This document shows, piece by piece, positions 1-5,197 of a DNA stretch of 8,032 bases. Made by a program: the position numbers and the translations under genes. Position 1 is the first letter of the stretch; each line of letters begins with the position of its first letter. The DNA lies in the NCBI GenBank assembly GCA_022614795.1, contig JAKEHX010000542.1:1-8032 (forward strand). Reading direction: 5' to 3'. The notes under the pieces were generated by a model. That model did not search any database, was not told the origin of the DNA, and saw only the letters and a list, made by a program, of their open reading frames with translations. The stretch comes from Planctomycetaceae bacterium. GTDB lineage: Bacteria > Planctomycetota > Planctomycetia > Pirellulales > Pirellulaceae.

Positions 1-227
1 GCCCGGTTGCCATACGGCACAATGCCCGGTGGTTGTCAGTTGGCCCGTCCATCCCTATTCCTCACGCAAAGTGCGCGAGCTTCATTCCGCGGAATTAAAC
101 GGCTGCAAATGGGTGCTGTCAATGGTCAATCTTTCAGGATCGCGCGGAATTTGGAAAATCGTCATTGTTGAACGCTGCTGGGCGCCCGACATACCATTTC
201 GCAGCTCGGCACTATCTGATGGGTGCC
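1..227. other. Upstream region of the transporter gene, no gene seen
   Basis: No convincing coding frame is visible here. The stretch contains a perfect 12-base palindrome, ATTCCGCGGAAT, at 84-95. A weak promoter-like pair, TTGAAC then TACCAT with an 18-base spacer, lies at about 168-197 ahead of the transporter gene. Both could be chance. Confidence 0.4.
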
Positions 228-1544
228 ATGAATAACGCAAATAACGATTCCAACCCTTACGCGTCCCCGGTTGCCGACGTGCCTGCCGACGACGCCCCGC
301 CGGCGGCCCCGCTGAACGTCATTTGGCCGCTCTATTGCCTGTTTGCTGCACTTTATTTCGTGCAAGGAATTGTCGAGCCCACCGCGGGCGTCCCCGCCCA
401 GCCCATGCAAAGCCGGCTTCAGGATTGGGGACGGACACAGACCGATATCGGCACCTTCTTGGGGTTTATCGGCATTCCCTGGTCCCTCAAGCTGCTGTAC
501 GGGTTGATTTCCGATTTTCTTCCCATCGCTGGGCTGCGGCGTTTTCCGTATCTGGCGATTTCCACCGCCGTGACAGGGGTGGCCTTCCTCTGGATGTCGC
601 GGCTTTGGACCAGCCCGGCGGCTCAGAGCCAATTGGCCTGGCTGCTCCTGGCGACATGCGTGGCAATCGCGACGACCGATGTCGTGGTCGATGCCTTGGC
701 CGTCGAGAAGGGCCAACCGCTTGGTTTGACGGGGCAGTTTCAGTCTGTCCAGTGGGGTGCGATCTCCGTGGCCCAGATCTTCGGCGGCGCGCTTGCAGGA
801 TTCATCGCCCAGCATGGCCTGCTGGGGCGGTCATTTATCGGTTTTGGCATCCTGTCTTTGGCTTCCTTTGCAGTGGTCCTGTTTGCCGTGCGTGAACCGC
901 GGCATTTTCGCCCGCCGAAGGAAAACCTGCGGCAGGCCTGGGTCCAGCTTCGTTCCGGCCGCCACATCACTGTCCTGCTCGTTGTCGGTCTATTTCTCTT
1001 TTTCTGGAATTTCAACCCCTTCAGTGCGAACGTCCAGCAGCACTATTCGACCAAAGTGCTCGGCCTGAGCGAGCAGTTTTACGGCAATCTCTACTCGCTT
1101 CAGGGCATCACGCAAGTTATCTCGGCCGTCGCCTATTTCCATCTTTGCCGGCGGATACCGCTCGGGTGGCTGGTTCATGGCTCCATCGTCTGCGGTGTGC
1201 TGATGACGCTCTGCTATCTGCCGATGCGCGATGCCACCACCGCCGTATTGGCCAGCCTGTTTTTTGGATTGACATATCAACTGGGGACGCTCATCCAGCT
1301 CGACATCGCCGCCCGCGTCGTGCCGACCGAATCGGCCGCGACACTGTTCGCTTTGCTGATGGCGATTAGTAATACCGGAACCACCGCAGGGATCTTCCTG
1401 GGCGGCTGGTGGTACGACGGCCTGACCTCATATTTTGTCGGCAACCGACATGCGGCCTTCGACGCCCTCGTGGTCATTGGGGCCGGCTTCACCGCCTGCT
1501 GTTGGCTGCTCGTACCGGCCTTGCGATGGGCGGGGGTGAAGTGA
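228..1544 (+). CDS. MFS-type membrane transporter, BT1 (folate-biopterin transporter)-like
   Basis: This is a polytopic inner-membrane carrier of 438 residues, probably with 12 helices and the size usual for the major facilitator superfamily. The region around residues 80-110 (GIPWSLKLLYGLISDFLP, then LRRFPYL) resembles the BT1 folate-biopterin transporter signature of the type P-W-x-x-K-x-L-Y-G-x-x-S-D, and DVVVDALAVE further on fits the same group. The substrate cannot be read from the sequence; folates or pterins are only what some family members carry. I chose the ATG at 228 because the protein then opens with a short hydrophilic tail holding NPYASP, a motif I associate with N-termini of planctomycete membrane proteins. 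An in-frame ATG at 219 is equally possible, and neither has a strong ribosome binding site. The gene appears to stand alone, and no terminator is obvious after it. Confidence 0.8.
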   Translation: MNNANNDSNPYASPVADVPADDAPPAAPLNVIWPLYCLFAALYFVQGIVEPTAGVPAQPMQSRLQDWGRTQTDIGTFLGFIGIPWSLKLLYGLISDFLPIAGLRRFPYLAISTAVTGVAFLWMSRLWTSPAAQSQLAWLLLATCVAIATTDVVVDALAVEKGQPLGLTGQFQSVQWGAISVAQIFGGALAGFIAQHGLLGRSFIGFGILSLASFAVVLFAVREPRHFRPPKENLRQAWVQLRSGRHITVLLVVGLFLFFWNFNPFSANVQQHYSTKVLGLSEQFYGNLYSLQGITQVISAVAYFHLCRRIPLGWLVHGSIVCGVLMTLCYLPMRDATTAVLASLFFGLTYQLGTLIQLDIAARVVPTESAATLFALLMAISNTGTTAGIFLGGWWYDGLTSYFVGNRHAAFDALVVIGAGFTACCWLLVPALRWAGVK

Positions 1545-1773
1545 TTCAGGATTTCAGATTTCAGATTGGGACTTGGTGTATCGCACACGCAACACTCTGT
1601 CGTCAATCGGATGTCGATTCTCGATGCCGCATCGGGCCGGAAGCGCGATCAGTTGCCTGAATTTCCTGCTCAAAGCGCCCGTATGCGCGCGCCGGCACAG
1701 CCTGTGCATTTAGCGCAGCTCGGAGGGAACGCGGCGGGCCGCGTCCGCAGGTTTTTGGGTAAGGAGTTACTCT
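1545..1773 (+). other. Intergenic leader region before the Gly/Tyr/His-rich gene
   Basis: No gene is seen. Just after the transporter stop there is a short tandem repeat, ATTTCAG twice plus ATT, at about 1552-1567. A small hairpin, GCACA-GCC-TGTGC, sits at 1695-1707. The 3' end carries the AAGGAG ribosome binding site of the next gene. No clear promoter was found. Confidence 0.4.
1761..1766 (+). promoter_or_regulatory. Ribosome binding site AAGGAG
   Basis: AAGGAG lies 7 bases before the ATG at 1774. It is a near-consensus Shine-Dalgarno sequence and fixes the start of the secreted Gly/Tyr/His-rich protein. Confidence 0.85.
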
Positions 1774-2121
1774 ATGAAGCGATGGATTTGGGCACTTGTT
1801 ACTTTGGTCGGCGTGGCAGCCTTCGCCGGCACCGCGTCTGCCCAGGGCTACGGCGGCTATGGCCACTTCGGCGGCTACGACTGCCCCTATGACTACGGCT
1901 ACGGTGGGATTGGCGGCTACAGCCCAGGCATCTACAGCTCCGGCTATCGCGGCCTCAACCTCGGATACGGCGGCATTCACTTCAGCTATGGCCGCCAACC
2001 GTATTTCCACGACACGAGCCACTACGACTATCACCCTGGCTCGTTCCAGCGCCACCGCAACCACTTTCACTACGTGCCCGGCCATTACGACTTGCACCGC
2101 TCCGGCCACTGGCACCGGTAG
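1774..2121 (+). CDS. Secreted Gly/Tyr/His-rich small protein
   Basis: The gene encodes 115 residues. Residues 1-23 form a clear Sec signal peptide: a basic start (MKR), a hydrophobic core, and ASA just before the likely cleavage point, with Gln24 as the first mature residue. The mature N-terminal half is made of Gly-Tyr runs (GYGGYG, GGYD, GYGGIGGY), so it is probably disordered or surface-packing. The last 38 residues contain ten histidines, including HYVPGHY and RSGHWHR, which resemble the W/Y-x-x-G-x-W repeat seen in some bacterial surface proteins. Metal binding or a structural role in the cell envelope is inference only; no enzyme motif is present. The AAGGAG site at 1761-1766 supports the start. 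Similar His/Tyr-rich secreted proteins are common in planctomycetes, to my knowledge without a known function. Confidence 0.8.
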   Translation: MKRWIWALVTLVGVAAFAGTASAQGYGGYGHFGGYDCPYDYGYGGIGGYSPGIYSSGYRGLNLGYGGIHFSYGRQPYFHDTSHYDYHPGSFQRHRNHFHYVPGHYDLHRSGHWHR

Positions 2122-2125
2122 TGGT

Positions 2126-2142
2126 GCAGGTTTTCAACCTGC
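2126..2142. terminator. Hairpin 1 after the Gly/Tyr/His-rich gene
   Basis: A perfect 7-base inverted repeat, GCAGGTT-TTC-AACCTGC, starts 5 bases after the stop codon at 2121. It lacks a T-tract, so it is at best an atypical terminator or an mRNA 3'-end stabiliser. Confidence 0.35.
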
Positions 2143-2151
2143 CATCAACTA

Positions 2152-2172
2152 GGCCCAGACTCCGTCTGGGCC
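2152..2172. terminator. Hairpin 2, between convergent genes
   Basis: A perfect 9-base inverted repeat, GGCCCAGAC-TCC-GTCTGGGCC, lies 10 bases beyond hairpin 1 and between two convergent genes (stops at 2121 on plus and 2236 on minus). There is no T-tract on either side. It could be a bidirectional terminator or a dispersed palindromic repeat. Confidence 0.4.
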
Positions 2173-2235
2173 AAGAGATGGAAGAAATCGACGTGCCGCG
2201 CCTGTCCCACATGGAGAGAGGGACTACTTTTGCCG

Positions 2236-2736
2236 CTATGCATCATCCACGAGATCCGCTTCGGTGATCATCGTGAAGTTCTTGTTGGCCAGCGTTTCCA
2301 GCGCCATCTCGAGATTATCGACCATCAGGGCCACCGCCGGGCGGCCGTGCGGCCGGATCATCAGCGGATAGGCCTGGACGATGTTGACTTCGGCCTGCAA
2401 CAGGGCGGTACAGACTTCGAGCAGCGGGTTGGGCCGATCGGGCAATTCCAGTCCAATCAGGTCGCTTTCGATAATCGCCAGCCCAGCCCGTTCCAGAATC
2501 TCCCGGCCTTGCTCGGGATGACTCAGCAGGAACCGGACGAACGCGCACTCGGTAGCGTCGTTGATCGAAAGCGCGACGATGCGGACGCGGCTCCCCTCGA
2601 AACGGCGGATGACTTCCAGCAGTTGGCCCACACGGTTTTCGAGAAACACCGTGAATTGCCGGATCGTGGGGTAATCGCGGCCGCGCATCGTGGCAAAGCC
2701 GACCCCCGTTCCCTCGCCAATGCTCATGCGATGCAA
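2236..2736 (-). CDS. Tandem ACT-domain protein
   Basis: The protein has up to 166 residues and two ACT-like modules. The first covers about residues 22-90 (RQFTVFLENRVGQLLEVIRR, then RIVALSIND, then the SHPEQGREIL helix). The second covers about 94-162 (PNPLLEVCTALLQAEVNIVQ, then AVALMVDNLEMALETL). ACT domains bind small ligands, usually amino acids, and regulate attached or partner enzymes. This protein has no catalytic domain, so a stand-alone regulatory or sensor role is inferred; the ligand is unknown. The start is uncertain. The first ATG is at 2736, others are at 2727 and 2688, and similarity to ACT proteins begins just after the 2688 start. A TTGACA-like box at 2749-2744 (minus strand) would favour the later start. 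It lies 92 bases downstream of the 108-aa gene on the same strand, so co-transcription is possible. Confidence 0.8.
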   Translation of the reverse strand: MHRMSIGEGTGVGFATMRGRDYPTIRQFTVFLENRVGQLLEVIRRFEGSRVRIVALSINDATECAFVRFLLSHPEQGREILERAGLAIIESDLIGLELPDRPNPLLEVCTALLQAEVNIVQAYPLMIRPHGRPAVALMVDNLEMALETLANKNFTMITEADLVDDA

Positions 2737-2828
2737 TCGTTCGTGTCAAGAAAAGCGCGGCGCACCACGGCACCGCTGTGAACAGGATTCTACTTGAGTG
2801 GGGCGACGCTGGTCAACGCGCGGCACGG

Positions 2829-3155
2829 CTAGGCGACGTGTCGCAGTGCCGACCGTCGCTGCTGAATCTGCGAGACAATCCTCTCCACGAGCGACTCGGT
2901 CGCGGCGGTGATGATCTTCTCGCGCATCTTGCCGACACGCAGCCCTTCCTGCTCGATTAGCCGGCCGGTTTCAATTTGGACGACGGCAATCGCTCGAGCA
3001 CGGACATAGCCGCGGGCCTCGCTTGGCCCCAGCCCAGCCAGCTGATCAGCCACGCGCTGCCACACCGCCATGCGGCTGCGGCCGGCAACCCGCTCGGTCA
3101 TCTCTGCCAGCCGATCAGAAACGAGCCACTGCGTCATCCGTTGCGCCCAAAACAT
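2829..3155 (-). CDS. Conserved-looking 108-aa protein of unknown function
   Basis: I do not recognise this family. The 108-residue protein begins MFWAQRMTQWLVSDRLAEMT and is soluble and largely helical in appearance, with a middle segment LGPSEARGYVRARA and a charged tail ending in QQRRSALRHVA. It has no signal peptide, membrane helix or enzyme motif that I can name. The open frame extends upstream to 3353, but I place the start at 3155 because AAAGGA (3168-3163) sits 7 bases before that ATG and the upstream extension has poor composition. A perfect inverted repeat lies just ahead of the ribosome binding site (3173-3194). The ACT-domain gene follows 92 bases downstream on the same strand. Confidence 0.7.
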   Translation of the reverse strand: MFWAQRMTQWLVSDRLAEMTERVAGRSRMAVWQRVADQLAGLGPSEARGYVRARAIAVVQIETGRLIEQEGLRVGKMREKIITAATESLVERIVSQIQQRRSALRHVA

Positions 3156-3172
3156 GGCGAGGTCCTTTCGTC

Positions 3173-3194
3173 GGACAAGCGTCGCCACTTGTCC
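3173..3194. promoter_or_regulatory. Inverted repeat in the leader of the 108-aa gene
   Basis: GGACAAG-N8-CTTGTCC is a perfect 7-base inverted repeat whose near edge is 18 bases upstream of the ATG at 3155 and directly before the AAAGGA ribosome binding site. It could be a repressor operator or an RNA hairpin affecting translation. Which one cannot be told from the sequence. Confidence 0.4.
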
Positions 3195-3365
3195 CGTGTT
3201 TCCACCGCATTCGCGGCCGCTCGTGGATGCATCGATTCGCGATAGCATGCGGCTTGACCGGCTGCGCGGGCCGTTGGCTTGGCGAAGCTTGGGAAGCTCT
3301 CCGGCCGCGAATCGGGGGCGTTGAACCCAGGCCAGTCCGCGAGCCGATAACACTCGACAATCTTG

Positions 3366-3386
3366 GGCGAATCGTCACAATTCGCC
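3366..3386. repeat. Perfect 7-bp inverted repeat
   Basis: GGCGAAT-N7-ATTCGCC lies about 27 bases before the proposed -35 box of the tRNA-Cys gene, between divergently transcribed units. Its function is unknown. It could be an operator or a small transcript end. Confidence 0.35.
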
Positions 3387-3412
3387 TGGATTGCGCGGCT
3401 TGCCCGGTCCAC

Positions 3413-3441
3413 TTGACCGCACCAGACCGTTTCCGTAGTTT
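3413..3441 (+). promoter_or_regulatory. Candidate sigma-70-type promoter of tRNA-Cys
   Basis: TTGACC (3413-3418, 5 of 6 matches to TTGACA) is followed after 17 bases by TAGTTT (3436-3441, only 3 of 6 matches). Transcription would start about 10 bases before the tRNA. The -35 and the spacing are good; the -10 is weak. Confidence 0.35.
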
Positions 3442-3458
3442 GGCAAATGTTCGCACAT

Positions 3459-3530
3459 GGCGCTGTAGCCAAGTGGCTAAGGCAGCGGATTGCAAATCCG
3501 CCATCGTCGGTTCGACTCCGACCAGCGCCT
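3459..3530 (+). tRNA. tRNA-Cys (anticodon GCA)
   Basis: The full cloverleaf can be folded by eye. The acceptor stem GGCGCTG (3459-3465) pairs with CAGCGCC (3523-3529). The D stem GCC pairs with GGC. The anticodon stem GCGGA pairs with TCCGC around loop TTGCAAA, giving anticodon GCA at 3492-3494, which reads UGC and UGU. The T stem GTCGG pairs with CCGAC around TTCGACT. The discriminator base is T (3530), the usual identity element for cysteine tRNA. CCA is not encoded and must be added after transcription. Confidence 0.95.
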
Positions 3531-3539
3531 CTGGTTAAT

Positions 3540-3582
3540 AGCCTCTGCCTCATCGTGATTTGATTCGCCGTGGGGCTTTTTT
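3540..3582 (+). terminator. Weak terminator candidate after tRNA-Cys
   Basis: AGCCTC (3540-3545) can pair, with one G-T wobble, with GGGGCT (3572-3577), and six T follow (3577-3582). The loop is long (26 bases), so the hairpin is weak. The T-tract right after the tRNA is the main support. Confidence 0.25.
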
Positions 3583-3634
3583 GTTTCTTGACTGTTGGCA
3601 ATTAGCGGCGCGTTCACCGCAGGGTCGGGTGCGC

Positions 3635-3671
3635 TGGGGCTTTGGGCCTCCTGATTGCCGGCCCCATTTTT
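3635..3671 (+). terminator. Second terminator candidate downstream of tRNA-Cys
   Basis: TGGGGC (3635-3640) pairs with GCCCCA (3661-3666). A smaller inner stem, GGC with GCC, and a following run of five T (3667-3671) complete the structure. The inner part is imperfect. Confidence 0.3.
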
Positions 3672-3932
3672 AGGCAGCGATCTTCCAGGCACACCATCCG
3701 TTGCCAGCCGCTGTTGCCTGCTTTCAATTGGTGAGAATTCTTGAGAACTTCCGTGCGGCGGGGCACGGTTCAATTTCCCCAGGCCGCAGAATTGCCAGCA
3801 CGCTTGGTAAGCTTTTCAGGGCAATTGTAAGCGTTCTCGCCAACTGTCCAGTGCTAGCGGGCAGGCGCCCAGCCGTGCAAACGCCAGGGATTTCAGGGTT
3901 TTTGAACGAGTTGCAGTTGATCGTCTCTGCAA

Positions 3933-3950
3933 TTGGCACGCGCTCTGCAT
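3933..3950 (+). promoter_or_regulatory. Sigma-54-type (-24/-12) promoter of csrA
   Basis: TTGGCACG (3933-3940) is followed, after CGCT, by CTGCAT (3945-3950). This matches the sigma-54 consensus TGGCACG-N4-TTGCW except for one base in the -12 element, and it has the required GG-N10-GC spacing. Transcription would start near 3960, giving a leader of about 40 bases before the csrA ATG at 4001. If real, csrA expression depends on RpoN and an enhancer-binding activator. No activator site was identified. Confidence 0.55.
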
Positions 3951-3990
3951 TAGGGCCATATCATTCCCCGCCGCCTCTCGCGACCACAAA

Positions 3991-3994
3991 GGAG
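3991..3994 (+). promoter_or_regulatory. Ribosome binding site of csrA
   Basis: An AAAGGAG-type purine run ends about 6 bases before the ATG at 4001 and fixes the csrA start. It contains GGA, the core that CsrA proteins recognise in RNA, so autoregulation is possible. Confidence 0.7.
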
Positions 3995-4000
3995 TGTGCC

Positions 4001-4423
4001 ATGCTGGTCCTTACACGGAAGCTACAGCAGCAGATCAAAATTGGCGAACAGATCACCGTTACGATTCTCCGCGTGAAGGGCCAGACGGTCCGCGTGGGGA
4101 TTGACGCGCCCCGAGACGTTCGCGTCATTCGCGGCGAGTTGCCCCGCGAAGGTAAAACCGCTGCGAACGAATCGACGATCATCGAGGCCCGGCTGACGAT
4201 CAGCGACGATGCTATGCCTGGCAGCGACCCGGACGGAGCGGAAATCCATCCTGACGACACGGCTGAAGCAGCGGCAAGCGGCTGCGCGACGCCGGCAGCG
4301 CTGCGCTCGCCCAGCCCGGTCAGCCCCGCGCCGCTGCGGTTGCCGCAGCGCAAGCGATTCAGCAGGACCGAGAATCCGCCGTTGCGGGTCGCCCACCACG
4401 CTTCGCCGTCGCTGGCGAAGTAG
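4001..4423 (+). CDS. csrA: Carbon storage regulator CsrA with a long C-terminal extension
   Basis: CsrA is a small dimeric RNA-binding protein that binds GGA motifs in mRNA leaders and changes translation or stability. The N-terminal 56 or so residues are typical: MLVLTRKLQQQIKIGEQITV, then ILRVKGQTVRVGIDAP, then RDVRVIRGEL. Arg6 and the Arg of VIRGEL are at the positions of the RNA-contacting basic residues. The family is usually 60-75 residues, but this frame runs to 140. The extra part, from about residue 60, is rich in Ala, Pro, Ser and Arg and shows no recognisable domain; it may be a disordered tail. The last 65 bases overlap an antisense mini-gene (stop at 4359). The gene has its own ribosome binding site and a likely sigma-54 promoter at 3933-3950. 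The core is certain; the tail is less so. Confidence 0.9.
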   Translation: MLVLTRKLQQQIKIGEQITVTILRVKGQTVRVGIDAPRDVRVIRGELPREGKTAANESTIIEARLTISDDAMPGSDPDGAEIHPDDTAEAAASGCATPAALRSPSPVSPAPLRLPQRKRFSRTENPPLRVAHHASPSLAK

Positions 4424-4547
4424 GACGGAGCTGCGATCCATCCGTCTCGACTTTCGTTTTCCAGACGCCACGATCCAACCACCACCCCGCGCCCATCGCC
4501 GCAACAAGCGTCAGGAGCACCAATTCGCGGATCGTGAAACGAAACAT
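4359..4547 (-). CDS. FRFTIR-family single-pass membrane miniprotein
   Basis: The gene encodes 62 residues. The N-terminus MFRFTIRELVLLTLVAAMGA followed by GWWLDR gives a short basic start, one membrane helix (about residues 8-23) and the GWWLDR border motif shared with the paralogues at 4963-5190 and 5308-5613. The C-terminal 35 residues are basic and Ser/Thr/Pro-rich, with no known domain. I recognise this N-terminal pattern from many planctomycete small proteins; the function is unknown. It is the third gene of a tight minus-strand group, starting 10 bases after the stop of the 49-aa gene. Its last 65 bases overlap the 3' end of csrA on the other strand. In that overlap another minus frame looks at least as good by third-position GC, so a frameshift or a wrong 3' end is possible. 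Confidence 0.6.
   Translation of the reverse strand: MFRFTIRELVLLTLVAAMGAGWWLDRGVWKTKVETDGSQLRPTSPATAKRGGRPATADSRSC
4401..4420. terminator. Hairpin at the csrA stop codon
   Basis: CTTCGCC-GTCGCT-GGCGAAG is a perfect 7-base stem directly before the csrA stop codon (4421-4423) and inside the antisense mini-gene. It lies between convergent genes and could slow or end transcription from both sides, but there is no T-tract. Confidence 0.35.
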
Positions 4548-4557
4548 GGGAAGCGGC

Positions 4558-4707
4558 CTAGGGATTCAAGATCGCATAGTAAAGGCGCAGTCCCCAACTG
4601 CCCTCAGTCGCGATGACCCATACACATAGCGCGAGGCCGACTACCAGCCAAATCGTCGGCGGCCCCACGGCCAGCACGATCAGCAGCGTTCGGAGGCTGT
4701 ATCGCAT
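4558..4707 (-). CDS. 49-aa membrane miniprotein, RYSLRTLL type
   Basis: The gene encodes 49 residues starting MRYSLRTLLIVLAVGPPTIW. A short basic N-terminus is followed by one long hydrophobic segment (about residues 8-33) with a GPP turn and a short tail ending LYYAILNP. The RTLLIV...GPP pattern recurs, in my recollection, at the N-termini of many planctomycete hypothetical proteins; no activity is known. It is the middle gene of a three-gene group. The previous stop codon (4712-4710) is separated from this ATG by two bases, so translational coupling is likely and would explain the lack of a strong ribosome binding site. The next start is 10 bases after its stop. Confidence 0.65.
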   Translation of the reverse strand: MRYSLRTLLIVLAVGPPTIWLVVGLALCVWVIATEGSWGLRLYYAILNP

Positions 4708-4709
4708 GA

Positions 4710-4880
4710 CTAGGGTCCAATGATCCATCGGGCCACGATGTAAGGTGGTCCAACGACCGCGGCAACAACGGCGAGTCCAATGACGAGCAGCCAGAACTTG
4801 TCCCGAAACCACGAAGGCCGCCGCGCCGCGGCCAGTTCACGGGATGGCTCTTTCGGCGCTTCGTAGGGATTCGGCTGCAT
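4710..4880 (-). CDS. 56-aa membrane miniprotein with N-terminal NPYEAP motif
   Basis: The gene encodes 56 residues. The N-terminus MQPNPYEAPKEPSREL carries NPYEAP, a variant of the NPYASP motif at the start of the transporter at 228, followed by a basic stretch and one membrane helix (about residues 29-50, FWLLVIGLAVVAAVVGPPYI). It is probably an inner-membrane protein with its short tail in the cytoplasm; the function is unknown. It is the first gene of a three-gene minus-strand group. The ATG lies exactly 7 bases after TACAAT (4893-4888), so the mRNA would be leaderless or nearly so. There is no ribosome binding site. The length is below common gene-calling limits, but the motif, the helix and the spacing to the next gene support it. 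Confidence 0.7.
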   Translation of the reverse strand: MQPNPYEAPKEPSRELAAARRPSWFRDKFWLLVIGLAVVAAVVGPPYIVARWIIGP

Positions 4881-4898
4881 GCCCCTGATTGTAGCCGG
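4878..4898 (-). promoter_or_regulatory. Leader repeat copy 1 (TACAAT box)
   Basis: On the minus strand the sequence reads CCGGCTACAATCAGGGGC, then ATG. TACAAT (4893-4888) matches the -10 consensus at 5 of 6 positions and ends 7 bases before the ATG at 4880. No good -35 is seen at 16-18 bases. Almost the same string occurs at 5202-5220 and 5786-5804. Confidence 0.5.
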
Positions 4899-4962
4899 CT
4901 AGAAAGTGGCGAGGGCAAATCAGTGCGACGATCTAGCGCGGCGGTGGTGCCTTTTGGATAAT

Positions 4963-5190
4963 TTATTTTGGACTAGATTCCAGCGATACCTGCCCGTCAA
5001 CGCTGTAAATCTTGACGGCGGTGCCGCGCGAGAGGCGCACCGGCTCATCAGGCAGCATATTACCCAGGTCAATCCGGTCCGCCAATTCATTAGCCCGCGA
5101 CCGCTCAAACCACCAAGCGGTGCCGAGCGATATCGCAACTCCTACGACCACCATGAGCCAGAGCACGTCGCGAATCGTAAAGCGGAACAT
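4963..5190 (-). CDS. FRFTIR-family single-pass membrane miniprotein
   Basis: The gene encodes 75 residues. It starts MFRFTIRDVLWLMVVVGVAI, has one membrane helix at about residues 8-27, then the AWWFER border motif (a variant of GWWLDR), a short amphipathic segment ERSRANELADRI, and a C-terminal part with beta-like pattern (RLSRGTAVKIYSVDGQVSL). The N-terminus is shared with the proteins at 4359-4547 and 5308-5613; the tails differ, so the anchor looks conserved and the cargo variable. The function is unknown. The ATG at 5190 is preceded by GGAGG (5202-5198) at 7 bases. An in-frame TTG at 5196 is less likely. Upstream is leader repeat copy 2, which also supplies an out-of-frame ATG at 5204. 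Confidence 0.75.
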   Translation of the reverse strand: MFRFTIRDVLWLMVVVGVAISLGTAWWFERSRANELADRIDLGNMLPDEPVRLSRGTAVKIYSVDGQVSLESSPK

Positions 5191-5197
5191 GGGCAAG

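Larger units (their letters stand above)
3195..3458. other. Intergenic region between divergent 108-aa gene and tRNA-Cys
   Basis: No gene is supported; the open frames here have poor composition. The region holds a perfect hairpin, GGCGAAT-CGTCACA-ATTCGCC, at 3366-3386, and a promoter-like pair for the tRNA at 3413-3441. Confidence 0.45.
3531..4000. other. Gene-free region between tRNA-Cys and csrA
   Basis: I see no credible gene in these 470 bases. The open frame running into csrA from 3701 has unconvincing composition and no ribosome binding site. The region contains two weak terminator candidates for the tRNA transcript (3540-3582 and 3635-3671), a small hairpin CCGTGC-N6-GCACGG at 3751-3768, and the csrA promoter and ribosome binding site at its right end. 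Confidence 0.5.

Noticed and set aside
84..95. 12-base palindrome ATTCCGCGGAAT
   Set aside because: A single isolated short palindrome far from a recognisable promoter; could be chance.
162..815. Long minus-strand frame antisense to the transporter
   Set aside because: It is a shadow of a convincing polytopic membrane protein, rich in Arg, Gly, Pro and His, with no start signal or recognisable domain.
1552..1567. Tandem ATTTCAG repeat
   Set aside because: Just over two 7-base units; too short to call a meaningful repeat array.
1603..2115. Minus-strand Ala/Val-rich frame opposite the Gly/Tyr/His-rich gene
   Set aside because: Its composition is the mirror image of Gly-Tyr codons on the other strand. 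The plus-strand gene has a signal peptide and an AAGGAG site.
2230..2781. Plus-strand frame opposite the ACT-domain gene
   Set aside because: The minus strand encodes two recognisable ACT modules. This frame has no domain and no ribosome binding site.
3134..3601. Minus-strand frame across the tRNA
   Set aside because: The GRSRTDDGGFAIRCLSH-type translation is the familiar false protein produced by reading through a tRNA gene in reverse.
3701..4000. N-terminal extension of csrA upstream of 4001
   Set aside because: The CsrA family starts at MLVLTRK, a ribosome binding site lies just before that ATG, and a promoter lies inside the proposed extension.
4022..4507. Minus-strand frames fully antisense to csrA
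   Set aside because: They are Arg/Gly/Ala-rich shadows of the csrA frame; only the part near 4340-4485 is kept as an open frameshift question.
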